Assembly: GCA_031417555.1 (NCBI GenBank)
Contig: JANOVV010000087.1
Coordinates: 17,070-81,069, forward strand
Source: JADKIH01 sp031417555
Lineage (GTDB): Bacteria > Bacteroidota > Bacteroidia > AKYH767-A > 2013-40CM-41-45
DNA: 64,000 nucleotides
Reading direction: 5' to 3'
Numbering within the stretch: the stretch's first letter is position 1; every line of letters starts with the position of its first letter. The notes under the pieces were generated by a model, which saw only the letters and a program-made list of their open reading frames with translations, did no database searches and was not told the DNA's origin. A program made the translations under genes and the position numbers. Positions 24,155 through 33,815 of the stretch are shown here, piece by piece.

Positions 24155-27100
24155 ATGAAAAAAGGATTTCTTTCTTCAATACTGTATTTTTACTTTTTTA
24201 AAAAAGTGAACCGGAAATTATATGCCCGGAAATTTTTATTAGTCTTTTGTTTTTCCGTTATATTATTTCCGTTTAAGTCTGGTGCAACTCATATTGGCGG
24301 CGCAGATTTAAGTTATAAATGGATTAATGGTGACAACTTTGAATTTACACTAACTCTTTACCGTGATTGTTCGGGAATAGCTGCTCCAAATTCTGTTTCA
24401 GTAAATTATAAATCCGCATCATGCGGCTATAACCTTAATGTTATTTTAAATAAAGTTGCCGGTACTGGTTCGGAAATAACTAAACCTTGCACATCTGCTT
24501 CTACTAATTGCAATGGAGGAACTACTGCAGGAATTCAGAAATATGAATATTCAGGAATTGTTACTCTGCCTGCACGTTGCAATGATTGGATAATTGGTTA
24601 TAGTATCTGCTGCCGGAACTGTGCAATTACCACACTTTCATATACGCCAAATAACTGTTCAGGTGTACCGGCAACTTATATCGAAGCAACATTAAATAAT
24701 CTTGCAACTCCTGAAAATTCATCTCCTGTTTTTACCAATGTTCCTGTTTCATTTTTCTGTATAGGACAAGAGTTTCATTACAATCATGGTGCATATGATC
24801 CTGATGGAGATTCTCTTGCATATTCATTTATTGATCCCCGATCTGCTCCTGCGACCAATGTAGTTTTCAACGCAGGATATTCTGCAACAAACCCAATTTC
24901 TTCCGCTCCCCCGATTTCAATTGGAATAAATGGTGATATTATCATGAATCCCACTGCACAAGAAGTTGGAGTAATGACAATTCTTGTGCAAGAATACCGC
25001 AATGGAGTTCTCATCGGATCTGTAGTTCGTGATATGGAAGTATGGACATCTCCCTGCACCAATATTTTACCAACAGCAACAGGAATAAACGGAAGTTCTG
25101 TTTTTAATCTTGACGTTTGTCCGGGCAATCCTGTTAGTTTTAATATTAATTGTGCTGATGCAGATGTATCACAAAATGTTTCTATGAGCTGGAATAATTC
25201 TATTCCCGGCGGAACATTCATTTCGAGTGGAGGAAGCCGGCCAGTCGGTACGTTTACATGGAATCCATCTATTTCTGACGTTCGAAGTCAGCCCTATACA
25301 TTTACCGTTACCGTGCAAGATGACAATTGTGCGCTTAATGGTTTTCAAACTTATTCATACAAAATAACAGTACACGATATTTCTGTTGTAGCGAGCTCAA
25401 CGAATTCAATATGTTCAACTCCTGGTTCAGGTACTGCAACAGCAATATCAACGGGAGATGGACCATTTCAATATTTATGGTCGCCCGGAGGACAAACAAC
25501 ATCATCAATAAATGGATTGACTCCCGGCAGTTACACTACAACAATTACCAATGCCTACGGTTGCACGGCAAGTGCAACGACAAATGTTACAACGGCATCT
25601 TTTCTAAATGTATCTCTTGTTTCAAAAACAGATCCAACTTGCTTTAATTCTAACAATGGCTCCATTTCTGTTAATGCTGCTAATGGTGCCTCTCCTTATA
25701 ATTATTCCTGGTCGCCATCCGGAGGAACTACGTCTACTGCATCCGGACTCAACGCAGGAAATTATACGGTTACTGTAACCGATGCAGGAGGATGTACTGT
25801 GTCAATGAGTACTACATTAACAGCTCCGGCTGATATCATACCGATAGTAACAGGTTCCGATTTAAAATGCAATGGCGATGGAAGTGGTTTCGCTTCTGCT
25901 TCAGCATCCGTCGGAGTAGGCACTTATAGTTATTTTTGGTCAACAGGAGCAACCACTTCCTCTATCAATAATCTTAATGCAGGGAATTATTCTGTTATTG
26001 TTAGTGATGCAACCGGTTGCACAAATTCTGCATCAGTAATTCTAACCGAGCCTCCGGTTTTAATTGGAAATGTAACATCTGTAACATCCGTTTCTTGCTT
26101 TGGTGGAAACAATGGATCAGGGACTATCTCTGCAACCGGCGGAATTAATCCGTATACTTATTCCTGGTTTCCTTCCGGAAATACACTTCCAAATGCTTCA
26201 GGGCTTATTGCCGGAAACTATGTAGTGACAATAAAAGATTCTAATAATTGCACAGCTACTGTTCCAATAGTAATAAGTGAACCGGCTTTACTTACAAGTT
26301 CAATTAGTAGTTTTGGAAATGTATTTTGTTCCGGAGATACGAGTGGGTTTGCAATTGTTTCTGAAAGCGGAGGAGCCTCACCTTTTACATATTTATGGTC
26401 TCCCAACGGAGAAAGTTCTTCTTCTATTTCCGGGCTTGCTATTGGAAATTATTCAGTAACCGTTACAGACTTAAACGGGTGCAATTCTACATCTTCGATT
26501 ACTATAAGCCAACCAACGCCCTTATCAATAAATCAACAATCTATAACAGATGTTTCGTGCTTTGGAGGTTCCGATGGATCGGCATCTTTTTTATCATCAG
26601 GAGGTACATCTCCATATACATTTCAATGGTCGCCTTCAGGAGGTAATAATTCTATTGCAAATAATTTATCACAGGGAAATTATACTGTCACTTCAACGGA
26701 TGCAAATGGTTGCTCTGTTTCTCAATCAATAACTATCAATGAACCTTCTGCAATTACAGCAACAGTTAATTCAACAGGAACTACATGTTTTAATGGAACT
26801 GATGGATCAGCTACTGTAACTCCATCGGGAGGAACGGGACCTTACAGTTATTTATGGAGTCCCGGTAATTATACATCTGCTACTGTTAATGGTTTGTCGG
26901 CACAAAGCTATACAGTAACAATAAGTGATTCAAAAGCATGTTCATTTACAACAGTAGTAACAATCAGTCAACCTCCGGGAATGACATTAACAATTACAAC
27001 AACAGATGCCTCTTGTGGTAAATCAAATGGAAGTGCCAGTGTTTCCGTTACAGGTGGTGCAGTTGGATATTCATATTTTTGGACACCTCTAAATTCAAAT

Positions 27101-30100
27101 AGTGATACCATTTCAAATATACCGGCAGGAGCATATACAATAACTGTTGTAGATTCAACCGGATGTACTGCTTCTGATATTGCCATAGTTTCAAATACCG
27201 GAGCCCCTGATATTACTTTGGCTTCTCTAACACCGGTAAGCTGTAATGGAGGAAATGATGGAGCTGCTGCCGTAAATATTTCCGGAGGAATAGGGCCGTT
27301 TAAATATCTATGGAATCCTAGTGGTGGTACGGGATCATCCGCATCAGGATTAAGTGCCGGATCATATACTGTTCAGGTCACAGGAAAAAACAAATGCTTT
27401 TCTTTAATTTCAATTGACATTACTGAACCGAATGCTTTACTGGTTAATGAAACCTCTTCTCCGGTTTCTTGTTATGGAGCAAACGATGGTAGCGTTTCAG
27501 TAAATGTTACAGGAGGATCCGGAACATATAATTATGTTTGGAATAGTTTAATCGGAAATAGTCCATCAGGGAATGGATTACCTCCCGGAAATTATTCTGT
27601 AATAATTACTGATCAAAATGGTTGTACTGTTTCATCCAATTCAAATGTTACAGAACCTCCGGTACTAAGTGCTATAATAAATACTCAGACAAACGTAACT
27701 TGTTATGGCGGGAATAATGGCTCTGCAACTATAACTGTAAATGGAGGTACTCCTCCTTATTCGTATAATTGGAATATCCCCGGAGAGACTTCGTCAACGA
27801 TTTCAAATTTAACAACAGGGAACTATACAATAACAGTAACAGATGCAGCCGGGTGTACTACAACAACCGGGGTAATTATAAATCAGCCTGCTGATCTGGT
27901 AGCACAAACATCATCCACGCCGGGAACATGCAATTTACCTAATGGAATTGCTTCAGTCAATATTTCAGGAGGTACTTCACCTTTTTCATATTTATGGAGT
28001 CAGACAGGTGATACAGTTTCATCAATCAGCGGATTGTCTTCGGGAAACTATACTATAAACGTTATTGACAACAATGGCTGTCAGGTTTCAGCAACCGTCA
28101 ATGTTACAAACACAGGAATGTTCAGTGCAAATATTTCATCAATCAAAAATGTTTCTTGCTATAATGGAAATGATGGTTCTGCAATTGTCAATGTAATAAA
28201 CGGTACCCAGCCTTATACTTATAATTGGCAGCCCAAAGGAGGATCATCTCCTCTTTCTTCGGGTTTAAATGCCGGCAATTATACTGTTACTATAACTGAT
28301 GCCAGTAATTGTACTATGAATCTTTCCACAACAATAAATGAACCTCCTTCATTATCAGCAATTGTTTCAACTACACATGTTAAATGTCCAGGACAAAAGA
28401 ATGGCACGGCCAGAGTGAATGCATCTGGAGGAACAGGAGCTTTTACCTATCAATGGTTGCCGGGAGGTATGAATACTCCAACAATTGGTTCTCTTGATGG
28501 CGGTAATTATAGTGTAAATGTGATGGATGGAAATAACTGTATTATTTCAAAACAATTTGTCATCAACGAACCCTCTCCCATTATTTTGAATACAAGTACA
28601 ACTAAAGCCGGATGTACATTATCAAATGGAAGTGCTTCGGTAAATGTTTCCGGAGGAACAATGCCTTTTACTTATTTATGGAGCCCCGGAAGTTCGCAGG
28701 CAAGCTCTATTAATGGAATTGCAGCAGGATCTTATTCAATAACAGTGACCGATTCAAATAGTTGCAGTTCTACTGTTACAGCCTCGGTAAGTAATACAAC
28801 AGGTCCCTCAGCATCTCTTCTTACTTCAACTCCTGCGAATTGTTATAAAGAAAAAAGTGGAAAAGCGGAAATTAAAATTAACGGAGGCGTGTCTCCTTAT
28901 TCTATTAACTGGTTCCCTGCAGGTGGAAGTTCTTTAATTTCTGACAGTCTGTTAGCCGGAAGTTATTCTGTCTCTGTGCGAGATGCAAACAATTGCCTTA
29001 CTACAATTCCTGTAACCATAAGCGAGCCTCCACAATTAAAATCTTCAATTACTCCTACTTTGCCATTATGTAATGGTGGTAGTGATGGTTCTGCTATAGC
29101 AATTATTAATGGTGGCATTGCTCCCTATACATATTCCTGGTCGACGGGTGACTCGACTTCATTAGCAAGAGGGTTATCAAAAGGAACTTATAGTTTAAAT
29201 GTAACCGATGCACATGGATGTATTACCTCCTTTAGCACAATAATAAATGAACCAACGCTAACTAATTTACAATTATACTCAGCACCTGTCAGTTGTTTCG
29301 GACGAAAAGATGGTTTTGCAGCGGTGTTAGCCTCCGGAGGAACGCCGGGTTATTCTTATTTATGGTCAAACGGTTATACTTATAATTCAGGCACCAATTT
29401 TTTTGCAGGTAATTATACTGTTACAGTTAAAGACGCGCATGGATGCGCAAGAGATACTTCTTTAAATATAAAAGAACCAACGCAAGTTATATTATCTGTT
29501 ACAGCAACAGCTGAAAGTTGCAGAGATCTTAATGACGGACAAGCTACGGTAAATGCGAGCGGTGGAATTCCTCCATATACTTTTTTATGGTGGCCTGTTG
29601 GCGGGAATAATCAAACAGCAACTAATCTTCCACGTGGAGATTATGATATTGTAGTTGAAGATCAAAACGGATGCCGTCAGAAAATAAATGCATATATCAA
29701 TTCGCCTCGGCCAATTCGTCTCTCAACTATTAATTCGAATGTAAAATGTTTTGGTGGTAATGATGCTACGGCACAAGCGACCATTTCCGGAGGTACACCA
29801 CCTTACTCTTATTTCTGGAGCAGCGGAAGCACAAGCAATGTTGCTACAAGTCTTCAGGCAGGATCATATACTGTAGTAATTACTGATTCTAATTCCTGTA
29901 CTTCTGAAGCAACCATAATTGTTAATGAACCACCGGCGATTATTCCTTCAGTACAAATATCTGGTCCAATCTGTATTGGTCAAAGTGCAATTCTAACAGC
30001 GGCATGTACAGGCGGAACACCGGGATATACTTATACCTGGAATAATGGATCTAATAATATTCAGCAAACAGTAACTCCTGCATCTACGAGTAATTATTCA

Positions 30101-31177
30101 GTTACGGTTACCGACACGCTAGGTTGTACTTCACAACCGAAGATTGCAACTGTAACAGTAAATCCCGGCTTACTTGCTTTGGCAAGTGCTCCCGATACAA
30201 TTTGCGAAGGGACATTTGCAACATTACTTGCATTCTGTTCCGGCGGAAATGGTGGTCCATATACTTATACATGGGACAATGGAGCTACAGGTAATTTAAT
30301 TACAATTGCTCCTACAACTACCGGTAATTATACAGTGACCGTATCAGATAATTGCGGATCGCCGCCAATAAGTACAACCGTAAGTATTGTTGTAATTCCT
30401 AACCCAGTGGTAAGTTTTATTCCAAACACTTTTATGGGTTGCCAGCCATTAGAAGTTTTTTTCAATGACCAAAGCGATCCTGATGCGAACGAATTTTATT
30501 GGAATTTTGGTGACGGAAGTTCTGATACTTCACAAAATCCTTCACACATTTATTTAGACGCCGGAAGTTATACTGTTAATCATTTAGTAAAAACAGAGCG
30601 GGGATGTTTAGGTAAAATTGTCGTTCCTTCTGCTGTAATCATTTATCCTCTACCTGTTGCTAATTTTTCAAACGTTCCCGAAAGCGCATCCATTCAAAAT
30701 CCATCGATTGCTTTTATCGATGCAAGTACTAATGCAGCTAAATGGGAATGGGATTTTGGTGATAACAGCGGAACCGTACTTAGTAAAAATACTGAACACA
30801 CATACAAAGATACAGGTACTTATATCGTCCGTTTAATTACTACCAGTGATAAAGGATGTATCGACACAGTTTACAAAAGAGTAATTGTAAAAGAAGAATT
30901 CGCCTTTTATATCCCAAATGCATTTACACCAAACAACGATGGAGTTAATGATCATTTTGTAACATTAGGTTTAGGAATTAAAAATTTCGAAATGAATATA
31001 TATGATCGTTGGGGTTTAAAAATATTTTATTCGTCGGATATAAAAAAAGGTTGGAATGGTAAAGTACAGGATAGCGAAACACCTTGCCAAATGGATGTAT
31101 ACGTTTACAAAATCGATATTATAGACCTCCAGGGTGTTGAACATAATTACGTCGGACGCATCAGCCTTGTCCGATAA
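24155..31177 (+). CDS. Giant SprB-repeat adhesin with T9SS type B signal
   Basis: 2340 residues from ATG 24155, followed by a long basic n-region and hydrophobic core (FLLVFCFSVILFPF), then ATHIGGADLSYKW, which opens many Bacteroidota surface proteins. Residues ~406-1925 are about 20 SprB repeats of ~76 residues (VSCFGGxxGSA ... GGTxPYxYxWSPSG ... GLxAGNYTVTVTDxxGC ... ITEP). Two Ig-like domains, then two PKD domains (FYWNFGDGSSD, WEWDFGDNSG), lead to the C-terminal CHU_C / gliding-associated domain (FYIPNAFTPNNDGVNDHF ... IYDRWGLKIF ... GWNGK). Relatives of SprB move on the cell surface during gliding; here gliding itself is an inference. No T9SS machinery genes lie nearby. Confidence 0.9.
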   Translation: MKKGFLSSILYFYFFKKVNRKLYARKFLLVFCFSVILFPFKSGATHIGGADLSYKWINGDNFEFTLTLYRDCSGIAAPNSVSVNYKSASCGYNLNVILNKVAGTGSEITKPCTSASTNCNGGTTAGIQKYEYSGIVTLPARCNDWIIGYSICCRNCAITTLSYTPNNCSGVPATYIEATLNNLATPENSSPVFTNVPVSFFCIGQEFHYNHGAYDPDGDSLAYSFIDPRSAPATNVVFNAGYSATNPISSAPPISIGINGDIIMNPTAQEVGVMTILVQEYRNGVLIGSVVRDMEVWTSPCTNILPTATGINGSSVFNLDVCPGNPVSFNINCADADVSQNVSMSWNNSIPGGTFISSGGSRPVGTFTWNPSISDVRSQPYTFTVTVQDDNCALNGFQTYSYKITVHDISVVASSTNSICSTPGSGTATAISTGDGPFQYLWSPGGQTTSSINGLTPGSYTTTITNAYGCTASATTNVTTASFLNVSLVSKTDPTCFNSNNGSISVNAANGASPYNYSWSPSGGTTSTASGLNAGNYTVTVTDAGGCTVSMSTTLTAPADIIPIVTGSDLKCNGDGSGFASASASVGVGTYSYFWSTGATTSSINNLNAGNYSVIVSDATGCTNSASVILTEPPVLIGNVTSVTSVSCFGGNNGSGTISATGGINPYTYSWFPSGNTLPNASGLIAGNYVVTIKDSNNCTATVPIVISEPALLTSSISSFGNVFCSGDTSGFAIVSESGGASPFTYLWSPNGESSSSISGLAIGNYSVTVTDLNGCNSTSSITISQPTPLSINQQSITDVSCFGGSDGSASFLSSGGTSPYTFQWSPSGGNNSIANNLSQGNYTVTSTDANGCSVSQSITINEPSAITATVNSTGTTCFNGTDGSATVTPSGGTGPYSYLWSPGNYTSATVNGLSAQSYTVTISDSKACSFTTVVTISQPPGMTLTITTTDASCGKSNGSASVSVTGGAVGYSYFWTPLNSNSDTISNIPAGAYTITVVDSTGCTASDIAIVSNTGAPDITLASLTPVSCNGGNDGAAAVNISGGIGPFKYLWNPSGGTGSSASGLSAGSYTVQVTGKNKCFSLISIDITEPNALLVNETSSPVSCYGANDGSVSVNVTGGSGTYNYVWNSLIGNSPSGNGLPPGNYSVIITDQNGCTVSSNSNVTEPPVLSAIINTQTNVTCYGGNNGSATITVNGGTPPYSYNWNIPGETSSTISNLTTGNYTITVTDAAGCTTTTGVIINQPADLVAQTSSTPGTCNLPNGIASVNISGGTSPFSYLWSQTGDTVSSISGLSSGNYTINVIDNNGCQVSATVNVTNTGMFSANISSIKNVSCYNGNDGSAIVNVINGTQPYTYNWQPKGGSSPLSSGLNAGNYTVTITDASNCTMNLSTTINEPPSLSAIVSTTHVKCPGQKNGTARVNASGGTGAFTYQWLPGGMNTPTIGSLDGGNYSVNVMDGNNCIISKQFVINEPSPIILNTSTTKAGCTLSNGSASVNVSGGTMPFTYLWSPGSSQASSINGIAAGSYSITVTDSNSCSSTVTASVSNTTGPSASLLTSTPANCYKEKSGKAEIKINGGVSPYSINWFPAGGSSLISDSLLAGSYSVSVRDANNCLTTIPVTISEPPQLKSSITPTLPLCNGGSDGSAIAIINGGIAPYTYSWSTGDSTSLARGLSKGTYSLNVTDAHGCITSFSTIINEPTLTNLQLYSAPVSCFGRKDGFAAVLASGGTPGYSYLWSNGYTYNSGTNFFAGNYTVTVKDAHGCARDTSLNIKEPTQVILSVTATAESCRDLNDGQATVNASGGIPPYTFLWWPVGGNNQTATNLPRGDYDIVVEDQNGCRQKINAYINSPRPIRLSTINSNVKCFGGNDATAQATISGGTPPYSYFWSSGSTSNVATSLQAGSYTVVITDSNSCTSEATIIVNEPPAIIPSVQISGPICIGQSAILTAACTGGTPGYTYTWNNGSNNIQQTVTPASTSNYSVTVTDTLGCTSQPKIATVTVNPGLLALASAPDTICEGTFATLLAFCSGGNGGPYTYTWDNGATGNLITIAPTTTGNYTVTVSDNCGSPPISTTVSIVVIPNPVVSFIPNTFMGCQPLEVFFNDQSDPDANEFYWNFGDGSSDTSQNPSHIYLDAGSYTVNHLVKTERGCLGKIVVPSAVIIYPLPVANFSNVPESASIQNPSIAFIDASTNAAKWEWDFGDNSGTVLSKNTEHTYKDTGTYIVRLITTSDKGCIDTVYKRVIVKEEFAFYIPNAFTPNNDGVNDHFVTLGLGIKNFEMNIYDRWGLKIFYSSDIKKGWNGKVQDSETPCQMDVYVYKIDIIDLQGVEHNYVGRISLVR
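25374..29938 (+). repeat. About 20 in-frame ~228-bp SprB repeat units
   Basis: Tandem protein repeats visible at DNA level, with recurring words such as TCTTGCTTTGGTGG, GGAGGTAC and TATTTATGGTC. Units are diverged but similar enough for slipped recombination. Four units (8, 12, 15 and the first) lack the usual C(F/Y)GG and have shorter openings, a semi-regular alternation. Confidence 0.7.
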
Positions 31178-31331
31178 CAATGGAATCAATTATAAAAAAC
31201 GTTTGAAATTTTTCTAATTGATTATTTTTATTCTGATAAACTTTTTAGCTCACTCAATAATTTTTTTTGAATTGAATTTATATAAAACTTCGTTTTTGAA
31301 TTGAAAATTGTCTTTCCATTCATTGTTAGTA

Positions 31332-31362
31332 TTTGAATATTAATGAATTAATTATACCTTTG
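31332..31362 (+). promoter_or_regulatory. Promoter of the di-haem peroxidase operon
   Basis: TTTG (31332-31335), exactly 19 nt, TACCTTTG (31355-31362): a perfect match to the Bacteroidota housekeeping consensus TTTG-N19-TAnnTTTG. The ATG follows 29 bp later. Confidence 0.8.
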
Positions 31363-31391
31363 GGATATAACTGGTATAAATTTCTTCTAAT

Positions 31392-32504
31392 ATGAAAACA
31401 AATTCAATACGCACAATCTTACTTATTGCAGGTTTATTAATTACTGTATTTGCCTGCAAGAAAATGGAAGATGAATTAAATCCTAAAACCGTTTCATTAG
31501 TTCTTCCTAAAACTCCATACGATTACAGCCATTTTGATTTTGGTGGCGTCGATGTATTTGTTGGAATAAATAACGATGTCGCAACATTAGGCAGAGTGTT
31601 ATTTTATGATACACACCTTTCAATTAATAATACTGTTTCATGTGGTTCATGTCATAAACAATCCATCGCTTTTTCTGATAATGTTACATTTAGTTCCGGT
31701 TTCGAAAACCATAAAACTTTAAGAAATGCACTTCCAATTCAAAATCTATCAAACATTGGTTCTTTTACCGGCAGCCCGATCAGTTTGTTTTGGGATGGCC
31801 GTGCTACATTTCTTCCTTCAATGGTCTTAATGCCGATTACCAATCACGTAGAAATGGGGATGAGCAATGTCGACGCTATCGTTGAAAAAGTTAAATCTCT
31901 TTCTTATTACAATGACCTTTTGTTGAATGCTTATGGCACAAACCAAGTCGATGCTTCAAAAGTTGGCGAAGCTTTGAGTTCTTTTGTTCGTTCTATTTTT
32001 TCAGGGAATACCCGTTTCGATCGCAGCAATAAAAATCAAACAGCATTAAACGGACTGGAACATGAAGGTCGTTTACTCTTTTTCAATAAATACAATTGCA
32101 ACAGTTGTCATCAAACAGAACAATTGAATGGTTATCAAACGGGAGGTGGTTTTGTAAATATTGGTTTGGAAGAAAATTACACAGACAAAGGATTGCAAAA
32201 TGTTACGAATATAACAGCTGATAACGGTAAATTTAAAATTCCTAACCTACGGAATATTACCCTCACGGCGCCTTATATGCATGATGGCCGATTTGCTTCT
32301 TTGAGTGCCGTAATTGATCATTATAGTCATGGCATTGCCAATAGCTCCGCTCTTGATCCAAGATTAAGAAATTCTAATGGCCAACCCATGCGAATGAATA
32401 TCAGTGAACACGAAAAAACCGCTCTCATTGCTTTTTTAAATACACTGACAGACTTTGCAATGATAACGGATATTAAATATTCGAATCCTTTCAAGGTGCA
32501 ATAA
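31392..32504 (+). CDS. Di-haem cytochrome c peroxidase / MauG-like lipoprotein
   Basis: 370 residues. A lipobox (LLITVFAC, Cys at ~21) suggests export and lipid anchoring. Two c-type haem sites are seen: CGSCH at ~84-88 and CNSCH at ~236-240. The C-terminal YMHDGRFASLSAVIDHYSHG and the RGATFL-like WDGRATFLPSMVLMPI segments are typical of the CcpA/MauG family, which reduces peroxide with electrons from small cytochromes or modifies protein residues. It is first in a probable three-gene operon. Confidence 0.9.
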   Translation: MKTNSIRTILLIAGLLITVFACKKMEDELNPKTVSLVLPKTPYDYSHFDFGGVDVFVGINNDVATLGRVLFYDTHLSINNTVSCGSCHKQSIAFSDNVTFSSGFENHKTLRNALPIQNLSNIGSFTGSPISLFWDGRATFLPSMVLMPITNHVEMGMSNVDAIVEKVKSLSYYNDLLLNAYGTNQVDASKVGEALSSFVRSIFSGNTRFDRSNKNQTALNGLEHEGRLLFFNKYNCNSCHQTEQLNGYQTGGGFVNIGLEENYTDKGLQNVTNITADNGKFKIPNLRNITLTAPYMHDGRFASLSAVIDHYSHGIANSSALDPRLRNSNGQPMRMNISEHEKTALIAFLNTLTDFAMITDIKYSNPFKVQ

Positions 32505-32513
32505 TCCTTACAT

Positions 32514-33236
32514 ATGATAAAATTTTTTAGTGCTGCTATTTGCTTTGCAGCCATCGTATTTCATTGCAATGCTCAAAACGAAACTCCTAAAGCAAAAAAA
32601 TTTAATCACTATGCCGGTATACAAGCCAATGAATTGTTGCGCCAGCTTTTCAACTTCAGCAATACGAATACGACTATAAACAATCCTTACACAATAATTT
32701 ATTCATTGATACCTGCAAATTCGAGCTGGGGTTATCATATAGGATTGGGTTATAAATATAGTTGGATAAATGACAAAAACGCTGCAGTAGGAAAAGTATC
32801 GAAAGTCAATGATTTATTTTACAGGATCGGTATTGAAAAAAAAATACCTCTCGGAAAAAGATTTGAAGTCGGTGTTGCACTGGATTTTGTAGGTAGCTAC
32901 CAGCAGGATAAAACATCAAGCCTATCCGTTACTAATTTATTTAATTCCATAGATTCCAGTGCGACAACGGTTACAGATAAAATAACTTCCTATGGTGCAG
33001 GGCCGCAGGCTTCACTTGGTTTTCACATCACCGAAAAAATTCTGCTTGGTACAGAAGCAACCATGTATTACAAATCTCAAAAGAACAAACAGAATATTTT
33101 AATATTTGACACTATTACAGAAACCTTCAATAACAATAACAAGACAATCAATACATCGAATTTCAATACGGAAATTGATTCCAATACTCTTTCAATATCA
33201 ATTCCTCTATCGCTTTTTTTGATTGTAAAGTTTTAA
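32514..33236 (+). CDS. Outer-membrane beta-barrel-like protein
   Basis: 240 residues. Signal peptide MIKFFSAAICFAAIVFHCNA then Q. The rest alternates short amphipathic strands and turns (WGYHIGLGYKYSWI, FEVGVALDFVGSYQ, SYGAGPQASLGFHI, KILLGTEATMYYKS) and ends in an aromatic-poor but strand-like LSISIPLSLFLIVKF, the usual pattern of a small outer-membrane barrel. It begins 9 bp after the peroxidase gene and is certainly co-transcribed. Its role beside the peroxidase is unknown. Confidence 0.65.
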   Translation: MIKFFSAAICFAAIVFHCNAQNETPKAKKFNHYAGIQANELLRQLFNFSNTNTTINNPYTIIYSLIPANSSWGYHIGLGYKYSWINDKNAAVGKVSKVNDLFYRIGIEKKIPLGKRFEVGVALDFVGSYQQDKTSSLSVTNLFNSIDSSATTVTDKITSYGAGPQASLGFHITEKILLGTEATMYYKSQKNKQNILIFDTITETFNNNNKTINTSNFNTEIDSNTLSISIPLSLFLIVKF

Positions 33237-33246
33237 TAACATCATT

Positions 33247-33777
33247 ATGAAATCAAATGCTGACAAGTGTTTTTTCTATTTTTTGTTATTGCCTCTTATG
33301 CTTTTATTAAACAGTTGTCACGAGAAAGGCTGCACAGATCCTACCGCCATAAATTACAATAGTATCGCCGATCAGGATGATGGATCATGCATAACCTGCC
33401 AAAGTCAAAACGATACGCTTGGAACAATTACTTTTACCTTGGTTGATTATAATTCTTCAAGTCCTCATTATTATGAAAGTGTAGCTTCCTTTTCTTTAAT
33501 CCAAATTCAAAAAAAATTCACTTATTCAGAATGTGGAATGAATAAATGTTTTTTTGTTTTTAAAATAAAAAATAAAGTTAACTCTAAAATGACTTTCACT
33601 TTTAGTTCTCAAGTGAATGGATTTGTTTTCTTCGCATGGTCTAAGGATGTAATCATTCAGGCAAATGAAACCATAATTACTGAAGAAGTTCCTGCTAATT
33701 TAGTTTCAAATCCTTGCGGTCAAATTCGATCAGGTGATTTATATGTTTCAACCATTGGATCGATCATTTATAACTGA
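33247..33777 (+). CDS. Putative lipoprotein with CTDPTAxNY motif
   Basis: 176 residues. The signal peptide ends at the lipobox LLLNSC (Cys ~24). Directly after comes GCTDPTAINYNSIADQDDGSC, a cysteine-bounded acidic loop widespread in Bacteroidota and marine surface proteins, followed by a CxxC (ITCQSQ). The remaining ~120 residues are beta-rich with two more cysteines. It is third in the operon, 10 bp after the barrel gene. It is likely attached to the outer membrane; molecular function unknown. Confidence 0.65.
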   Translation: MKSNADKCFFYFLLLPLMLLLNSCHEKGCTDPTAINYNSIADQDDGSCITCQSQNDTLGTITFTLVDYNSSSPHYYESVASFSLIQIQKKFTYSECGMNKCFFVFKIKNKVNSKMTFTFSSQVNGFVFFAWSKDVIIQANETIITEEVPANLVSNPCGQIRSGDLYVSTIGSIIYN

Positions 33778-33815
33778 TTCTTTTTTTCTGAAAACGATTG
33801 ATTAAAAAAATTAAA

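Noticed and set aside
24784..25221. 145-codon minus-strand frame inside the SprB adhesin
   Set aside because: Antisense shadow of a clear repeat-protein gene, with biased composition mirroring the repeats and no promoter.
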